DNA of 64,000 nt from Dryocosmus kuriphilus (GCA_038277395.1 CM076193.1:148913813-148977812), one strand, 5' to 3'; counted from the first letter of the stretch, positions 39,601-51,871 are shown. The notes: a model not told the origin generated them from the letters alone. Numbers and translations: made by a program.

Positions 39601-39785
39601 TACTTTCGAACAATAAAATTGCAAAATCTGTTCCGAACACATGACGCCAAAAAAAAATTTTTGAACTCAACGTATTTTCGGTAAGTTCCACCTGTTTATC
39701 CTTTTTACCTTCGATTTCTGATGTATATTCTCTCTATTCTTTCTTCTAAGACGAATTTTTTGTATTTTCTCTAGATTTTAAATCT
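36700..39785. other. No gene recognised; possible small MITE at 38180-38490
   Basis: AT-rich sequence without domains. Around 38175-38495 both edges begin TTGAATTARTAAAA when read inward and the interior is full of ATCAGTTA / ACTAATT words, suggesting a short non-autonomous element with subterminal repeats, but no clean target duplication is visible. 38960-39070 shares words with the dispersed repeat at 56040-58030. Confidence 0.35.
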
Positions 39786-39885
39786 TATTCTGTCTGATGA
39801 GGTCCCTCAGATGAGAGACGAAACGTTACTTGAATATTGAATATTAAATTTTTGTCTGGATGTGTTGCCTTATTTCTTCTAAAGT
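39786..39885 (+). ncRNA. Hammerhead-ribozyme-like motif, Penelope 3' remnant
   Basis: CTGATGA at 39794-39800 and GAAAC at 39820-39824 are the two conserved core segments of a hammerhead. Between them GTC-C-CTC / AGAT / GAG-A-GAC forms a hairpin with one C-A mismatch, matching stem II. The downstream cleavage triplet and stem III could not be placed. Penelope-like elements are known to carry hammerheads in their terminal repeats, and similar motifs occur near the Penelope genes at 52 kb and 63 kb. The RTE-like fragment begins immediately after. Confidence 0.5.
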
Positions 39886-39888
39886 TTT

Positions 39889-40220
39889 TGCCAAGTTCTC
39901 GAAGTTTGACGCAAAAATAGTATTGGGAGACTTCAACGCGAAAATTGGAAAAGAACCGATCTATAGGCCTACAATAGGGTCCGAAAGCTTGCATGACGTC
40001 AGTAATGATAATGGGACTAGAGTAATAAACTTTGCAGCTTCAAAGAACCTCGTTAGCACATATATTTCAAGCATAAAAATATACATAAGGCCACCTGGAA
40101 ATCGCCAGATGGTATCACTCACAATCAGATTGATCACGTTTTAGTTGACAGAAGACGTCATACAAACATTCTCGATGTAAGATCGTTCAGGGGAGCGGAT
40201 TTAAATTCAGACCACTTTCT
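39889..40220 (+). pseudogene. Endonuclease domain fragment of RTE-like element, frameshifted
   Basis: Reads [20 protein letters not shown] (catalytic GDFNA motif), [20 protein letters not shown], then changes frame near 40075-40110 to [25 protein letters not shown]. The IDH and SDHFLV motifs are the last two catalytic segments of apurinic-like endonucleases. The N-terminal half of the domain is missing. It runs directly into the RT frame from 40222. Confidence 0.8.
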
Positions 40221-41187
40221 CGTGATAGTGAAACTAAGATCTAGACTAGCGTTAAATAAGAAAACTAGCCCTCCAGAGCCAGCAGTACGTTTCAATATAG
40301 ATAAGTTTAGAATGCCAACAGATATATTGAATTATCAAGTACAGATTTCTAATAGTTTCGACGCTCTTCAAAAACAGGGAGACGATAGCGATAATTGTGA
40401 GGAGGACCCGGAAACCCTGTGGGGCAATATGAAAGTGGCGATAAAAACAGCCGCGAAAAGTACTATAGGTTTAAAGAAAGTAACCAAAAGCAAACCGTGG
40501 TTCGATGAAGAGTGCAAACTATGGTTTAAAACGCGAACGAAGGCCAAAGAAATTAGTTTACAAAATAAGTGCGATCAAACACATAAGAAGTATCTCGAGA
40601 TTAGTAAAAGTACAAATAGGTTTTACAGATCCAAGAAAAGGGAGTGGAAGAAGAATAAAATACTAGCAATAGACACGCGTAATAAGGAAAATAACCCGCG
40701 TGAGATGTACAGGGTAATCAATTTTATAAGGAAAGGCTTTCAAAGTAGAACGGTAATGAGGGACGAAAATGGCAGTCTAGTAGCTAATGCAACAGAAAGA
40801 CTAAATTTATGGGAAAACTACTTTGATAAGCTATTGAACGTACGCGAAGCTCCCGTTGAAGTTAATCTCGGTGAAATCTACACTGCTGATCTACTAATTG
40901 ATGAGCCTACTGATAAAGAAATAGAAATGGGCATAAAGAGGTTGAAAAATAACAAAGCCGCGGGCACTGACGACCTACCGTCAGAACTGATAAAAAATGG
41001 GGGCCCTCGCTTCACAAGCCAAATTTGTAAATTAATACGCGCAATCTGGAAAACAGAACGCATACCGGAGGAATGGAATACCTCTATTATTATACCCATT
41101 TTTAAAAAAGGCGATAAAACGAACTGTAACAATTATCGGGGAATTTCACCACTTGTGCCTTCGTGCTATAAGATCCTGACCAATGTA

Positions 41188-44100
41188 CTCTCTAAAAATA
41201 AACCATTGAAAATCTCAATGATTGAATCAATAAAAATATATTCAATGGCAAACCAAAGAAAATTCACTGGCTAATCAGTTATCATTTCAAGTGAATTTTT
41301 TTTTTAATGTTTGATCATTGAAAAATCCATTGGTTTGCCAGTGATCCAATTTTTCAATGGTAAACCGTTAGAAAGGTCACTGATTCTCCCGCTTTTGGAT
41401 GACGTCACGTCGCTGGCAAAAACGCCATAACTAGGGTACTAAATTAGGTAAGAATATGCAAGGCAGCCATTTTGGGTCGAGGCGAATTTAAAAAGGGATA
41501 AAGCATTAAAAATAATTCCAACAAAAGGAAATAATTTTAACATTAATTGCAAATAAACATTATGTATCTTTCATATAAATTGTTTTCTTAAATTAGTATA
41601 CCTTTAATGTGTATATCACAAGTGTGAATCACAAGCATTTCCCGCGTATGCTTCTAAGACACAAAATGGCGGTTGCATATTCTCACCTAATATAGTACCC
41701 TATACCATAGCCTGTCGCGTCATCGTCAATTAGCGTCTGTATAGCATCAGGGATTGTGAAAAAGAGCAGTTTTTATGAAAAACTTGTAAGATTTGAGGTA
41801 TGTAATAAAAATTATGATAAAAAGCATTATTTTTTTACGAAGATATGTATATATCAGCTTAATAGTTCTTTTGCTCCTGGTTATGGAGAAGTTTGAACTT
41901 TTAACAGAGGCAGGCCTACGCCATAACTTGCAGGAAAGAGGAATCAACGAAACATCCCTGACTATTTTACAAGGTAATGTGTTATTTAAATGAAAATTAT
42001 TTGTAATTTTAATGAAATTAGATACAACAAAATTATTTTAGCGTCAATAAAATATTACAGTTATTATTATATTAGTAAAACAATAGTATAAAATATCATA
42101 ACCTACAAAACACAAGATCTGTGGCAATCATTTGTTATTTTTAATCAAGCCTTCTGCAACATACTTATGAAAACTTTCGTAAACAGCCTAATTTTTATTG
42201 AAGACTCATTGCATATTTCCAATTATATTGTACATAGATATATTTGTTTTTAAAAAGGATCCTTGCAAATAATCTTTTATGCGCATAATTCTAAGTGACT
42301 TTAAACATATTATTTTACTTGTGTATTTGGTTGATGACATAATATTTTAATAATAAAGAAATGTTTATTACAAGGTTATCAAAACTGAAAATTGCAAGAT
42401 ATTAAGTGTTTGTACAATAACTACATTTGAAATATTAAAATTTGAAAATTATATTTGACTTTTTTTTTCAACTGATCGGGCTGAGTTATAGAAATCCAAG
42501 TTTAAATCATTTAGAAGCAAAATTTAAATAATTTCTCAAGGTATATTTATTTTTGGCTTTCTTACTTTTGATTATTAAAATTAGTTATACATATTACAAG
42601 AATTATATTTTAAATATTCATAGCAATATTTTTTCTTTTATTATTTATCGTGCAGCTCACATTATCATCCATGTGATGTGAAAAACTTATAAATATTTTA
42701 AGTAGCTGTTAAGATTAAAATATTTAAAAAATTACAGGAAGCTTGAGCATTCAAGCACGAACAATTTAAATTGTTACGTATGTAATAATTCCATACCAGG
42801 AGGCATTGATGGCTTGAGCCAACATTTTCGTTTTGACCATGGGCTCAAACTTTCATTCATTTCAGCTGAATTGGTTAAAGTTTAAAAATCCCTCTCCGAC
42901 GAGTAAGAACGGTATACTTGATACAATGAAGACTACTTTTTACAACAGAAGAAACTGGATTTTGGAGCAAAGTCCAAGCATCAAAGAGATTTTTGATCTG
43001 AACCCACGATTTCAGGATTTTGAAGGCGATGTGGTAAGGTATCATTTTTTATTATTCTACACTGGATTTTATTTTTTCTTAAGAAATATATTTTAATTAA
43101 TACATAAAACACTTTTATTACAGATTGATGCCGAATTTGAATTAATGTTTCCCGAAAAGGGTGATAATCTAATTATAAAATTCAAATCTGGATATGAGAA
43201 TAAAGTATTACTATACTCACAAATGGTTGAGTTTCATTCACAAATTTCAAACATAAATGACAGTAAGAAAACTTTTACTTCATTCCTTCATTTTTATTTG
43301 TTTATTAATTATTTTGTAATAATTAATTGTGTTTTAGGTACTTTAAATGCTGTCTTAAGCGTAATGCACATGTGTCCTGTCCCGAATGTTGCAAAACGGA
43401 AAAGCTTGGAAAAAAAACCAAACAAAAACGAAAACACCTGCTAAATCGTTTAATATTAAAGAACTGTTAATAGAAACAGTTTCTGTAAGTATAATTGTTT
43501 CATTTACATTTAGTTTTTAAAATATGTTTTTTTCGTACAAAATTAACGTATATATTTTTTATTTCAAGCATGGCACTAACGTGAGTGTGTATGCAAAGAG
43601 CAAAAGGGACAGATCTACTTCCAATATTCAACCGTACATTGTTGCGATGCCAAATGGTTTATGTTACAAATATTATATTGTAGCGGATGAGAAAATTATA
43701 CACCGAAAAGACAATTCCCACATGTTGACAGCACTAGATTTGCTGTTTAAGATTTATTATGCCTTTAGTTTGGATTTTCCAATCCATTTGTCAAACTTCT
43801 ATTCATTTCTTGAATATTTTATCTACAAAACAACTGATAAGAGACCGAGCAATCTTGTTACGTCAGTTCATTTGAATTTAGTCAACTTTAATCCTATTAC
43901 ATTCAATCCAAATATTTTGGACGATAAAGATGATGCCTGTAACGACGATGAAGATGAATTGTAACTTTTATGTCTTCACTTTAATGTATTTTACTCGTAA
44001 ATTAATATAATTTATATTTCAATGGTTGGCAATACAATTTCATTGATTTACCATTGGAAAGTTCAATGGTTTTCAACAGTGAAATGTTTCATTGGTTCAA

Positions 44101-44203
44101 TCAGTGACTTTTCAATGGTTACCAATGAAGCGATTCTCTTGGGTCAAATCATTGAACATTTCAATGGAAACTATTGGAATTTCAATGGTTTGTTTTTAGA
44201 GAG
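41188..44203 (+). mobile_element. 3.0-kb TIR element with TA duplication carrying a SAMD3-like gene
   Basis: The left end CTCTCTAAAAATAAACC.. and the right end (reverse strand) CTCTCTAAAAACAAACC.. match at 23 of 24 positions and are flanked by TA at 41186-41187 and 44204-44205. Excision restores the RTE-like frame, so the boundaries are firm. Subterminal TTCAATGG words are dense: five exact copies in the last 190 bp and three (both strands) in the first 175 bp. Between the ends is an intron-containing gene (41883-43963) and AT-rich filler. No DDE, Tc1/mariner, hAT or Harbinger domain was recognised. Confidence 0.8.
41883..43963 (+). pseudogene. SAMD3-like / C2H2 multi-exon gene inside the TIR element, possibly disrupted
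   Basis: Exon A (41883-41973, donor GTAATG) encodes a short SAM-like piece, KFELLTEAGLRHNLQERGI. A second exon from 42738 (acceptor ATTACAG) has a C2H2 finger, CYVCNNSIPGGIDGLSQHF..H, in one frame. In another frame it reads TTFYNRRNWILEQSPSIKEI and NPRFQDFEGDV, then an intron (43035-43122) to IDAEFELMFPEKGDNLI. A further intron (43262-43338) leads to TLNAVLSVMHMCPVPNVAKR, an A8-run frameshift, ELLIETVS, donor GTAAGT, and a last exon IQPYIVAMPNG..TALDLLFKIYYAF..NFYSFLEYF, with an acidic tail ending at 43963. The domain order resembles multicopy uncharacterised SAMD3-like proteins of fish and invertebrates as I remember them. Exon A does not join exon B in frame. Confidence 0.5.
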
Positions 44204-44652
44204 TAATCTTAAGTAGACTAACGCCTTTTGCTGAGGAAATCATTGGGGATTACCAGTGTGGATTCCGCCAAATCCGGTCTACGAGCGATCAAATGTTTAG
44301 AATTAGACAACTGTTAGAAAAGAAATGGGAATTTAATGAAGCAATACATCAGCTATTTATCGACTTCAAAAAAGCTTACGACTCTATTATACGCGCACGA
44401 ATGTACTGGATTCTGGAGTTCTTGGGTGTACCAAGGAAATTGGTTAGACTTATCGAAGTTTGCTTAAGCGGCAGTAGGGGTAGGATACGCGTAAACGGAA
44501 GTTTATCTAAAGAGTTTTTGATCCGCGATGGCCTGAAACAGGGCGATGCGCTTTCGTGCATCCTTTTCAACTTAGTTTTAGAATATGTGGTCAGAGAAGC
44601 ACAAACGAATCCGTCCGGTGCTACCTTCAATGGGATAATACAAATTCTGGAA

Positions 44653-47600
44653 CAAAGCCGTAACAAGGGTGTGGTAACTGAGGCATTTACCTCGAGCGCC
44701 ATCGCAAAGGGGGCGCCAAACATCGGCAAATTTTAACGATTTTTCTTTCAACATCTAAAATTGTTTTCGATCAATTCAACGATCGACATTTTTCTTAATA
44801 CAACATAAAAATGACGAATCGTTCGAATCCGATTCTTTCATAGCTTGATTTGTGGAAGAAGCTTTATGGAATAAACAAGTAGCTGCAAGTAGCGCCCCTT
44901 CATTAAAAGTATGGAATCACTGGTAAACCTCTTTGTACCGTGCTCAGAAAGTCGAAATAAGCGCTTAGGTTGGAATTTTCTACAGATAACCATCCACCAA
45001 TAAGAACCGGTTCTTAACTAAAAGTTTTCGATTTCTGGCAACAGTGTAAAGAAGCTTATTGTTTGTTCAGTCGAACCGAGAAACTGCAAAGTATCATTTT
45101 AATAATTCTTTTCCGAAACTGCAAGTGAGTCGTCATTTAAAAACGCGAATTAAGTATTTAAATCTAAAAATTAACCTTAATAGGTTCTACAGACGCTTTT
45201 TCACAAGTAAGTAAAAAATGTGACACACTGATAGAAATGGTTCAGTTGATTCAACCATACTATTGTAGGTTAAATATTTATGGATATATCTGCAATACAA
45301 TATGTGTCTTTTTAAGATAAAGAATGCCAAAACACACATCCTGTATGGTTATATCTATAGCAGCAATAAAATATGCTTAATCTTATCATAAATATGTTTG
45401 TACCAACTATTCTTTTCTGTCAGTGTATTCTAAAATATAAATCCATGTATTTTGTTAAATATGAAAACATTTTTATTTTTATTAGAAGTCATCAAATGAT
45501 GTCCGACACAGCGAAAAGGAAAAAAAGCGGAGCTCAAAATCGCAAAGATGAAAAAAAAAGAATAATTCAAGACCAAAAATTAGCAAATACTTTTGAAAAG
45601 TGGCTTTCGACACCGACAGTTAAAGCTCATATGGGATGTTTAACAAGTCAAACTCAACAAGAAAATGCTAATGATCTTGTTGAAAATGAGTTATTATTAG
45701 CTGATTCACATTCAAGACTCGTTCACGCAGCAGAGACAGCAAAATCTTCGGATGTTTCACCTCTTCAAAATGAAAAAGAAAACGACGTTATTAAGGAAAC
45801 AATGCTAACATGAAACGATTTAGAATCTTCAAAAACGTCGAATGTGGCACGTTTTTCAGAAAGTATTGAAAGCACCAAAGATTTGGAATTAGGACGTTTG
45901 AATAACACGCCTGTCGCTCAAAAAACACGCCATTAATTACAACGACCCTTCGTTATGGCCGCAAATTACGAATGAAGTGAGAGTAACTTTAATATTGCAT
46001 GGCCCAGATCATGGGAAAAATGTTGATTTTAGAAATATCGAATCAAAAGATGGACGTAGATTTCTGCCTCACTGGTTTCAAAAACAGTTACCTAATGGTG
46101 AAACGGTGGAAAGAAATTGGTTAATTTACTCTGAGAAAAAAAATGCTTTATTCTTCTTCTCTTGCTGCCTTTTTGAATCTCGCGTAACTCAGATACCTTC
46201 AATCAGCAATCGACGGGAAGGGTTTTCAGATTGGAAAAATATTAATTGGATTGAAGATCACGAAAAATCACCAAATCTTCAAAAATATTTTATTCAATGG
46301 AAAACATTAGAAGCTAGATTCAGGAACTCGCAATGTATTGATGACAAATTGCAGAAAAAAATTCTATTGGAAAAAGAACGATGGTGCCATTAACTTAGAG
46401 CGGTTTTAAATGTTATCATGCTCCGTGCCAAAAACAATTTAGCATTAAGAGGAACAACGTCACAAATTGGCCGTAAAGATTCTGGCGTATTTTTAGACAT
46501 CATTGAATTACTCGGAAAGTACGATCAGACACTAAAAGAGCTCATTTACGATCATAAAAAAAATGCAAACAACTATTTATCGCCAAAAATTCAAAATGAA
46601 TTTATTAATATATTGGGACAGAAAGTTCGTAAAGAAATTTTGTCAAGGATTCGGAAATCGAAATATTACAGTTTGCTGTTCGATTGCACGCCTGATGTTT
46701 TCTCATAATGAACAGATGGCAGAAATTATTTGTTATGACTACATTGATGATGATGGTAAAGTGTCGATTGAGGAAAGTTTTATAGACTTCCTTTGTACTG
46801 AAGAAAAAACCGGCGAGGGATTGGCATCTGATATTCTGAAGAAATTAGAAAATGATCAGCTTGATATTCAAGATGCGAGGGGTCAAGGCTACGATACTGG
46901 GGCAAATATGTCAGGAAAATATCGTGGTGTACAAGCACATATCGAGGACAGAAACAATCTTGCTTTTTATATACCATGTGCATGCCATTGCTTGAATTTG
47001 GCAGGGGTTCATTCCACGTCAGTCAACGCAGAAATGAAAAACTTTTTCGAAATCATTGAGAACTTCTTCAAGTTTTTTTCTCCCTCCACAACTCGTTGCA
47101 CCATCCTAATGAAGACGCTAAAAGTTTTACTGAAAGGGCATTCGGACACACGATGGTCATCGAAGGTTAATGACATAAAACCGTTGAATACTCAAAGCAA
47201 GGAAGTCTATCGAGTTCTTCAAGATATTATTGCCAATCCAATCAATCCTGACACTACAGCATCAGCCGAAAATCTTCTCAGAAGCATTGATCAAAAGTTC
47301 CTGTTCTTTCTCGACGTCTGGGATCACATATTGGGTAAAATTTATCGCGTCACTAAAGCTCTGCAAGCGAAAAATTTGATGTTGGATCAAGCGGCACGAC
47401 TCATTCAGGGATTGAAGAATTCACTACGAGAATTTTCGCGATACAGAATTCGAAGAAAATTTTCAACGTGCTTCCATCTTGAAGATTACTCTGGGTGTGG
47501 AAAATACATGCAAAAGATCAAAGAAGAAAAAAAGATTAGAATTATATGAAGGAGAAGACGATGGACCAAACATCTCAGAAATTCAAAAACTTCGCATCGA

Positions 47601-48379
47601 CGTTAATAACGCAGTTGATATTTTTTTGATTGAAATCAACTGGAGATGTGAAATGTTAATCATAGTTGCTGAAGATTTTGGATTCTTGTCTGGCAAGTCA
47701 TTAAAAAGCAAGAATATCACGGAATTGAAGAAAGCAGCGATGGATTTGTCTTTGAAATACGAAAAAGACATCGATGGGACAGAATTTAGTGACGAGATTG
47801 ACGATTTTCAGCAAGCAGCCTTATCAATCATTCCTGACCGAATTGAATCCGCAACAGTTCTCGGCTTACTTCAGCTGATTCAAGACTATAGTTTAAAAGA
47901 ATCTTACCCGAACTTAGCTATTGCTTTTCGTATTTTTTTGACGATGCCTGTCACTATAGCTACATGTGAACGTAGTTTTAGCAAGCTTAAGCTTTTAAAA
48001 AAATTATTTGAGGTCAACTATGAAACAGGAAAGATTATCAAAGGCTATTTTATCGATTGAAAATGAACTTGCGAGGCAAATTGATTTCAAAGATGTTATT
48101 AATGAATTCGCGGAAATTAAATCAAGGAAAATTCAATTTTAATACGAAAAAGATATGTATGATTTTTTTTACGCTCGTTTACTTTGTATGCTTATTGATT
48201 TTGTACAAATATATTTCTGTTTAATTTTACGCATAAATCATATGGTAAATTATTTCATACACACCCAAAAACCGATTTTCAATCATTTACGATTTGAAAT
48301 AGAACTTTTGTTTGGGGGGGGGGGGGGGCGCAAATTTTTTAATTTGCCTAGGGCGCCAAAAGAGCTTGGTACGGCTCTG
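44653..48379 (+). mobile_element. 3.7-kb hAT transposon, complete ends, TTCTGGAA duplication
   Basis: The left end CAAAGCCGTAACAAG and the right end (reverse strand) CAGAGCCGTACCAAG are imperfect terminal inverted repeats. The flanks at 44645-44652 and 48380-48387 are both TTCTGGAA, a perfect 8-bp duplication as expected for hAT. A 15-G run lies near 48314-48328 in the right subterminal region. It contains one broken transposase gene (45496-48142). Confidence 0.93.
45496..48142 (+). pseudogene. hAT transposase (TTF zinc finger, zf-MYM1-like), several lesions
   Basis: Start chosen at the first Met of MMSDTAKRKKSGAQNRK. The order is a lysine-rich N-terminus, the TTF-type zinc finger region (NDPSLWPQITNEVR; NGETVERNWLIYSEK; FFSCCLFE), the DUF4371 block (ALRGTTSQIGRKDSGVFLDI, LLFDCTPDV with catalytic Asp), GQGYDTGANMSGKYRGVQAH, CACHCLNLAG, GHSDTRWSSK, and the dimerisation region TMPVTIATCERSFSKLKLLK with the catalytic Glu. 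It ends ..EIKSRKIQF at 48142. Lesions are TGA near 45811, and frameshifts near 45925, 46393, 46705, 47500-47540 and 48000, several at homopolymers. All domains are present, so it was lost recently or is partly mis-sequenced. Confidence 0.9.
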
Positions 48380-48717
48380 TTCTGGAATATGTGGATGATC
48401 TCGACTTACTCGGGGATGATAAAGAAACGGTAGCTAAAAATGCGGAAATCTTGATCACAAAAGCCAAGGAAATAGGTTTAGAAGTTAGCGAATCGAAGAC
48501 AAAATATTTTATCGTCGACAGATCAGAACAAAGCAATGAAGAGGGGGATCTAATGGCCGGAAATATGAAATTTAAAAGAGTTAATGAGTTTAAATACCTC
48601 GGGACTATTATAACTAGCGTATTTTCAGAAACATTTTTAAGTTTTTGGTTCTCTTCAGAACTCCTTGAAATATGAAAAATTCGTTAATATCTTTTAAACT
48701 GGCAAGAATTTTTCCTA

Positions 48718-49034
48718 AAATGATAAGAACCTGAAAAATAAAAAATTTTACCCTAAAATTGTTTAGATTCTTTTTTTCATTATTTTTGGAAATGTTTTTC
48801 AATTTTTTCAAGAATCATGAAAAGTTAAAACTTAAAATTAATTAATTTAAGTAAAAACTTGAAATCGTTTAAAACAAATTATAAGAACCTGCAAAATAAA
48901 AAAGTTTACCCTAAAATTGTTTAGATTCTTGTTGTCATTATTTTTGGAAATGTTTTTCAATTTTTTCAAGAATCATGAAAAGTTAAAACTTAAAATTAAT
49001 TAATTTAAGTAAAAACTTGAAATCGTTTAAAACA
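48718..49034. repeat. Tandem duplication, two ~158-bp copies
   Basis: 48718-48875 and 48877-49034 share TTACCCTAAAATTGTTTAGA, TTTTTGGAAATGTTTTTCAA and TTTAAGTAAAAACTTGAAAT with few differences. No coding potential. It lies between the truncated RTE-like element and the third hAT element. Confidence 0.8.
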
Positions 49035-49499
49035 TTTCTCCGAATCTTTACAAAAGATATTTTGATTCTCTTGAATCTGTAGAAAATGCTTAAGATTTCT
49101 AAATTTTTTGCAAGTTCTACAAAAATATGCATTTCTTTATAATTTTTCTGAAATATTTTTAAATATTAAAATATCAGGGATCACAGTCTCTATTCATTCT
49201 AAAAAATAGAGGAATAGAGGACCTTTTTTTCAAAAATGGAGGACTTTTGACCAAAAAAAAGAGGGCCTTTTTCCCAAAAATTGAGGATTTTTGAAGGACG
49301 TTTTTTAAAAATGAAAGATAATATGTGAATCAAGGTTAATAAAAATTTTATTACGATACTTTTGTTGCTTTAACAATACTTAAGATTTAATTAACATCAG
49401 TTGTAGTTAACAGTTTACAGCCATTTCATAAAATATGAAAATTTTAGAGTTTACGACTTACAATGGAGCAATTTTTAACAAAGTGTCGAAACTTACAAT

Positions 49500-51871
49500 T
49501 TGTTTCCACACAATATTTTTAATGTCACAAAAAACATCTCCAACATGGCCTTTTTTAGCTACATTGTTAAAAACCATGTCAATTTCATGTTAAATTCTCT
49601 AGAAGGTCGTTTACTTAATGATGAAATTAAAGATCTGAATAATCGTCTCAGAATTTTAAACAATCGTTTGAATATAACATTAATCAATTTAAGAAACCTT
49701 TTTTACCTGGTGAAATTCACTCTCAGATCCTTGATGAACATCTTAAATTTTCTAACCTCAAATTTTTTTATCAACGTCTTGACGAAAAATTTCAGAATTT
49801 GTTAAAAAATAACAACCCAAAATTACAAGAACCTTTGATTATCTATAAAGATAAACAAATTTTATCAAATGAATCTAATGGTCCATGGATTGTTACCTTA
49901 AGTAACGAAATTATTCCTGATAAGGTGAACGACATTGTAAGATTGGGCAACAAATTTAGTTCTTCTTTTTTATCGAACAAAAACAATATCATATTTAATA
50001 TTATTAAAGATGTAGAATCCAACATTGGTCTTATTGAAAATTCAGATATTCGTGATATGCTCAGACATAAAGTTCTCAATTCTGCAACAAATTTTTTAAA
50101 TAACCAGAATCATCATAATATTTCAAAAAATGACAGACAACTTGCCAAACATATCCAATTAACTAAAGTCTATATAAAAGAAAATCCACATTTAATGTTC
50201 ACTAATGCTGATAAGGGCAATGTTACTGTTGTTCTTAATAAAGATTCCTACATCAGCAAGATGCACAGTCTGTTAGATGATAACACTACATACGTAAAAT
50301 TAGATGAGAATCCTGAGATGAATCTTAAAAGATTAACCTTTAAAAAAATGGACCTTTGGAGAACAAAAGGTTTTCTGGGTACCAACATCAAACGTAAAAA
50401 CATATTAGTTAATGATACCAATTTACCTCGTATTTATGGCTTACCTAAAATACACAAACCTGATTGTCCATTGCGTCCCGTAGTTTCTTTGATTAATTCT
50501 CCTACTTACAAAATGGCTAAATTTTTCAGCACTATTTTTAAAGAATCTTTACCAATTCCAAAGTCTCAAGTCAAAAAGTCTTTTGAATTTAAAAATAATA
50601 TCATTAGTAAGACAGTACCATCTGATCATACTATGCTTTCTTTGGATGCTTCCTCATTGTTCACGAATATATTTCTCTTGATCTTGTTATCAATAGTGTT
50701 ACAAAAAAAGATAGCCTTTTATTAAAAAACACACAAATCTACCTTTGTCGAAATTTAAAGAAGGGATTGAACTTTTAATGCAACAAACGTTCTTCCAATT
50801 TAACAAAATCTTTTATAAACAAATTCATGGCTCCCCCATGGGATCTCCAATGTCTCCTTTCTTAGCTGACATTGTACTTCAAGGCCTAGAATCAGAGATT
50901 TTCAACAATTTAAATTTTCATATTCACACTTATTTTCGATATGTTGATGACACTTTTTTTAATTTTACCTATAGACAAAATTAATTATATTCTAAATAAA
51001 TTCAACTCATACAATTCAAGATTAAATTTCACTTCTGAAATTGAAAACAATAATTCAATCTCGTTTTTAAATGTTAAAATTATCAAAAATGAAAATGGAT
51101 CTATCATTACAGATTGTTACAGAAAAGATACTTTCTCAGGTAGATATTTTAACTTTTTTTCAAACCACCCTATACAGCACAAAATTGGTATTATTAAAAA
51201 TTATTAAAACAGCATTAAAATTATCACATAATTCTTTTCACAACTCCAACATCAAATTCATCAAAGATACTTTGATTTTAAATAATTATCCAATCGATTT
51301 TATCAACTATCACATTAATGTTGCTGTACGTAACTTTAACTTAAATAATTATGAATCTAATAATTTCAACAACAATCTTGATTTTAAAAACATAATTTCA
51401 ATACCTTTTATGGTCCATTATCTTTTGAAATTAAACGAATTCTTAAAGATTTTAATATAAGATCATGTTTCAGAATTGAATCTAAATTGGATAATTATGT
51501 GAAACATGGTAAGGATACTTGGGATAACAAACTTCTTTCTAATATTGTTTATAAAATCAAATGTTTAAATTGTGAAGCATGTTATATAGGACAGACTGGC
51601 AGATTGTTGTTTACTAGAACAAATGAACATCAAAACAACATTAAACATAACCCTAAATAACATAATGTTATTTCCACACACATCATTTCCACAAATTACA
51701 ATTTTGATTTTAACAATGTTCAGATATTACATCACGAACCTAATAAATTTAAAAGACTCCTTGCAGAGATGTTTTTTTATTAAAAAAGAAGGTGAAATTT
51801 GTCTCAATGTCAAAACTGATTTAAATTTTTATAGATCTATTTACAACATTATTCTTGATTCTATTTGTTAA
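49500..51871 (+). pseudogene. Penelope-like RT and GIY-YIG endonuclease, broken
   Basis: The largest piece (49799-50725) has FTNADKGNVTVVLNKDSYI, LPRIYGLPKIHKPDCPLRPV, SPTYKMAKFFSTIFKESLPI and MLSLDASSLFTNI, the hallmark RT motifs of Penelope elements. After a frameshift it gives FKQIHGSPMGSPMSPFLAD-like sequence and YFRYVDDTFFNF (active site), then another shift to NNSISFLNVKI. Near 51550 KIKCLNCEACYIGQTGRL is the GIY-YIG nuclease core, and LNVKTDLNFYRSIYNI the C-terminus. At least five frameshifts or stops separate the pieces, so no product is expected. Confidence 0.88.

Larger units (their letters stand above)
39886..48617 (+). mobile_element. RTE-like non-LTR retrotransposon, 5'-truncated, split by two insertions
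   Basis: Retained parts are 39886-41187, 44206-44652 and 48388-48617. They carry the end of an apurinic-type endonuclease domain and most of a reverse transcriptase. The endonuclease resembles the domain found in 'craniofacial development protein 2-like' entries, which derives from RTE elements. The 5' end joins Penelope-like sequence, and the 3' end is lost after the KYLGTIITS motif at 48617. The two gaps are exactly a TA-flanked element and a hAT element. Confidence 0.8.
40222..48617 (+). pseudogene. RTE-like reverse transcriptase, interrupted at two sites
   Basis: Segment 1 (40222-41187) ends ..GISPLVPSCYKILTNV and includes KAAGTDDLPSELIKNGG and IIPIFKKGDKTNCNNYRG. Segment 2 (44206-44652) has EEIIGDYQCGFRQ, HQLFIDFKKAYDSI and IRDGLKQGDALSCILFNLVL. 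Segment 3 (48388-48617) has YVDDLDLLGDD and FKYLGTIITS. With both insertions and one copy of each duplication removed, the junction codons read ..TNV|ILSRL.. and ..QILE|YVDDLD.. in one frame without a stop, covering RT motifs through the YVDD active site and thumb. The C-terminus is missing. As it stands it cannot be translated. Confidence 0.88.

Noticed and set aside
44376..44729. 117-codon minus-strand frame
   Set aside because: Antisense shadow of the RTE-like reverse transcriptase.
44815..44835. GTTCGAATCC resembling a tRNA B box
   Set aside because: No A box, acceptor stem or cloverleaf around it.
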